DNA from: UTCFX2 sp963788145
GTDB lineage: Bacteria > Chloroflexota > Anaerolineae > Anaerolineales > UBA4823
Reading direction: 5' to 3'
Assembly (NCBI GenBank): GCA_963788145.1
Contig: CAWBFQ010000007.1
Coordinates: forward strand, 496,001-560,000
Length of the DNA: 64,000 nt
The position numbers and the translations under genes were made by a program. This document shows, piece after piece, positions 63,193-64,000 of the stretch (the first letter of the stretch is position 1; the number at the start of each line of letters is the position of its first letter). The notes under the pieces were generated by a model, which was not told where the DNA came from, searched no databases, and saw only the letters and a program-made list of their open reading frames with translations.

Positions 63193-64000
63193 TTAAGATT
63201 TCGGAGAAGTGCGGTTTTTAAAATAGATCACCTGATCGTGAATGATATCTTGCAAAGACCGCGTGATCCGATAGCCGAGTCTCTCAGCTTTGGTAGGGTC
63301 ACTGATCAGCAAGGGCACATCCGCCGGTCGGTAGCGCCCAGGATCGAACAGCACTTTGAGCATTCCCTGGGGGGTATATAAAATCAGCCCGCTATCTTTA
63401 AGGTCATAACATAAACCGCCGTTCAGCATTAAGTCGTCAACCCGCAGCTTCTCAAATTCCAGGCCTAAGAATGGTTTCAGATCGATTTCCATCGGCGCTT
63501 CTACGCGTTTATCCCCATCCAGCGTTTCCAGCGCCTGCACCGGACAGCCCAACTCGCTCAACCCCAACAGCAGATACGTCAGGACCGAATGCATGCGTCT
63601 TGACCCCATTACATATACATCGCCAGGGGTTCCAAACTCGGCCAATGCAAGATAACCCTCGACAATATCCTCCACGTGGCTCCAATCTCGAAAAGCACAG
63701 ACATTACCGATCCGAATGGCATCCAACTCGCCCTCAACCACCTGGATGCACTGACGGATGATGCTGGAGGTCACATAGGTTTCAGCCCGCCCCGCTCCTT
63801 CGTGATTGAATAAACGCGCCACAATGGTGTTCAAACCATATGAAGACCAGTAATTTCGAGTCAGATGGTCTCCATAGACTTTACTGACAGCGTAAGGGCT
63901 TAAAGGCCGCAGAGGGTTGGTCTCAATGATCGGCATTTCGGGGACCCGGATGGGTGGAGGAAAAATTGTTTTAAATTGGTGTAAAGCCCATTGATAATGG
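63193..64000 (-). CDS. NAD-dependent sugar-nucleotide dehydratase/epimerase, 5' end cut by window edge
   Basis: The C-terminal 269 or so residues of an extended-SDR protein resembling GDP-mannose 4,6-dehydratase. It has the catalytic YxxxK in LSPYAVSKVYGDHL, then YGLNTIVARLFNHEGAGR, RDWSHVEDIVEGYLAL and a substrate region with RYRPADVP. The frame stays open through the window end, so the Rossmann N-terminus lies beyond. It ends about 90 bases from the zur promoter, transcribed toward it. Confidence 0.85.
   Translation of the reverse strand, partial: HYQWALHQFKTIFPPPIRVPEMPIIETNPLRPLSPYAVSKVYGDHLTRNYWSSYGLNTIVARLFNHEGAGRAETYVTSSIIRQCIQVVEGELDAIRIGNVCAFRDWSHVEDIVEGYLALAEFGTPGDVYVMGSRRMHSVLTYLLLGLSELGCPVQALETLDGDKRVEAPMEIDLKPFLGLEFEKLRVDDLMLNGGLCYDLKDSGLILYTPQGMLKVLFDPGRYRPADVPLLISDPTKAERLGYRITRSLQDIIHDQVIYFKNRTSPKS

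Overview
The window looks like a piece of a Chloroflexota chromosome, probably class Anaerolineae. This is inferred from gene content and style (a UMF1-type exporter, a DUF4013 protein, Ser/Thr/Pro-linked lipoproteins, a NurA/HerA operon, and an EF-Tu with an unusual G3 motif). There is no rRNA, so the placement is moderate. About 50 genes are packed on both strands, with one insertion sequence, five tRNAs and no CRISPR or prophage.

Layout. 1-3.7 kb: an exporter, a membrane PIN-TRAM protein and rlmB. 3.7-9.4 kb: a tufB-type operon (tRNA-Thr, tRNA-Tyr, tRNA-Thr, tuf, rpmG, tRNA-Trp, secE, nusG, rplK, rplA, L10 leader, rplJ, rplL) ending in a terminator without rpoB. 9.4-16.6 kb: a two-component system, a lytic transglycosylase, small enzymes, an AAC(6')-like acetyltransferase and ferritin. 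16.7-20.3 kb: a nurA / barrel protein / herA DNA-processing operon. 22.1-27.5 kb: an Hmc-like membrane redox complex led by an Xre-cupin regulator. 27.8-34 kb: an AlgX/MBOAT O-acetylation pair and an ABC export system. 35.8-37.7 kb: an ATP-grasp ligase overlapping an esterase. 38-46.3 kb: SIS protein, pncC, metG, birA, gyrA. 46.4-47.6 kb: an ISAs1-family element. 47.8-55.6 kb: a GltD-like flavoprotein, a MacAB-type exporter and a multidomain GGDEF/EAL protein. 55.6-64 kb: carboxypeptidase Taq, a lipoprotein, kamA, a MoeB-rhodanese, znuA, zur and a sugar-nucleotide dehydratase cut by the window edge.

The most notable find is upstream of metG (minus strand, 42689 to 42426). It is a complete trp-type attenuator: a promoter, a 27-codon leader peptide with four AUG codons inside seven codons, and four RNA segments that can pair 1:2, 2:3 or 3:4, the last being a terminator. 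I read it as ribosome-mediated attenuation of methionyl-tRNA synthetase by Met-tRNA charging.

A caution for users: at least 17 single-base indels (15 apparent extra bases) and two in-frame amber codons break otherwise well-conserved genes, including rplK. Their spread, mostly single-base form and presence in an essential gene suggest residual sequencing error more than decay. Repaired gene extents are given.
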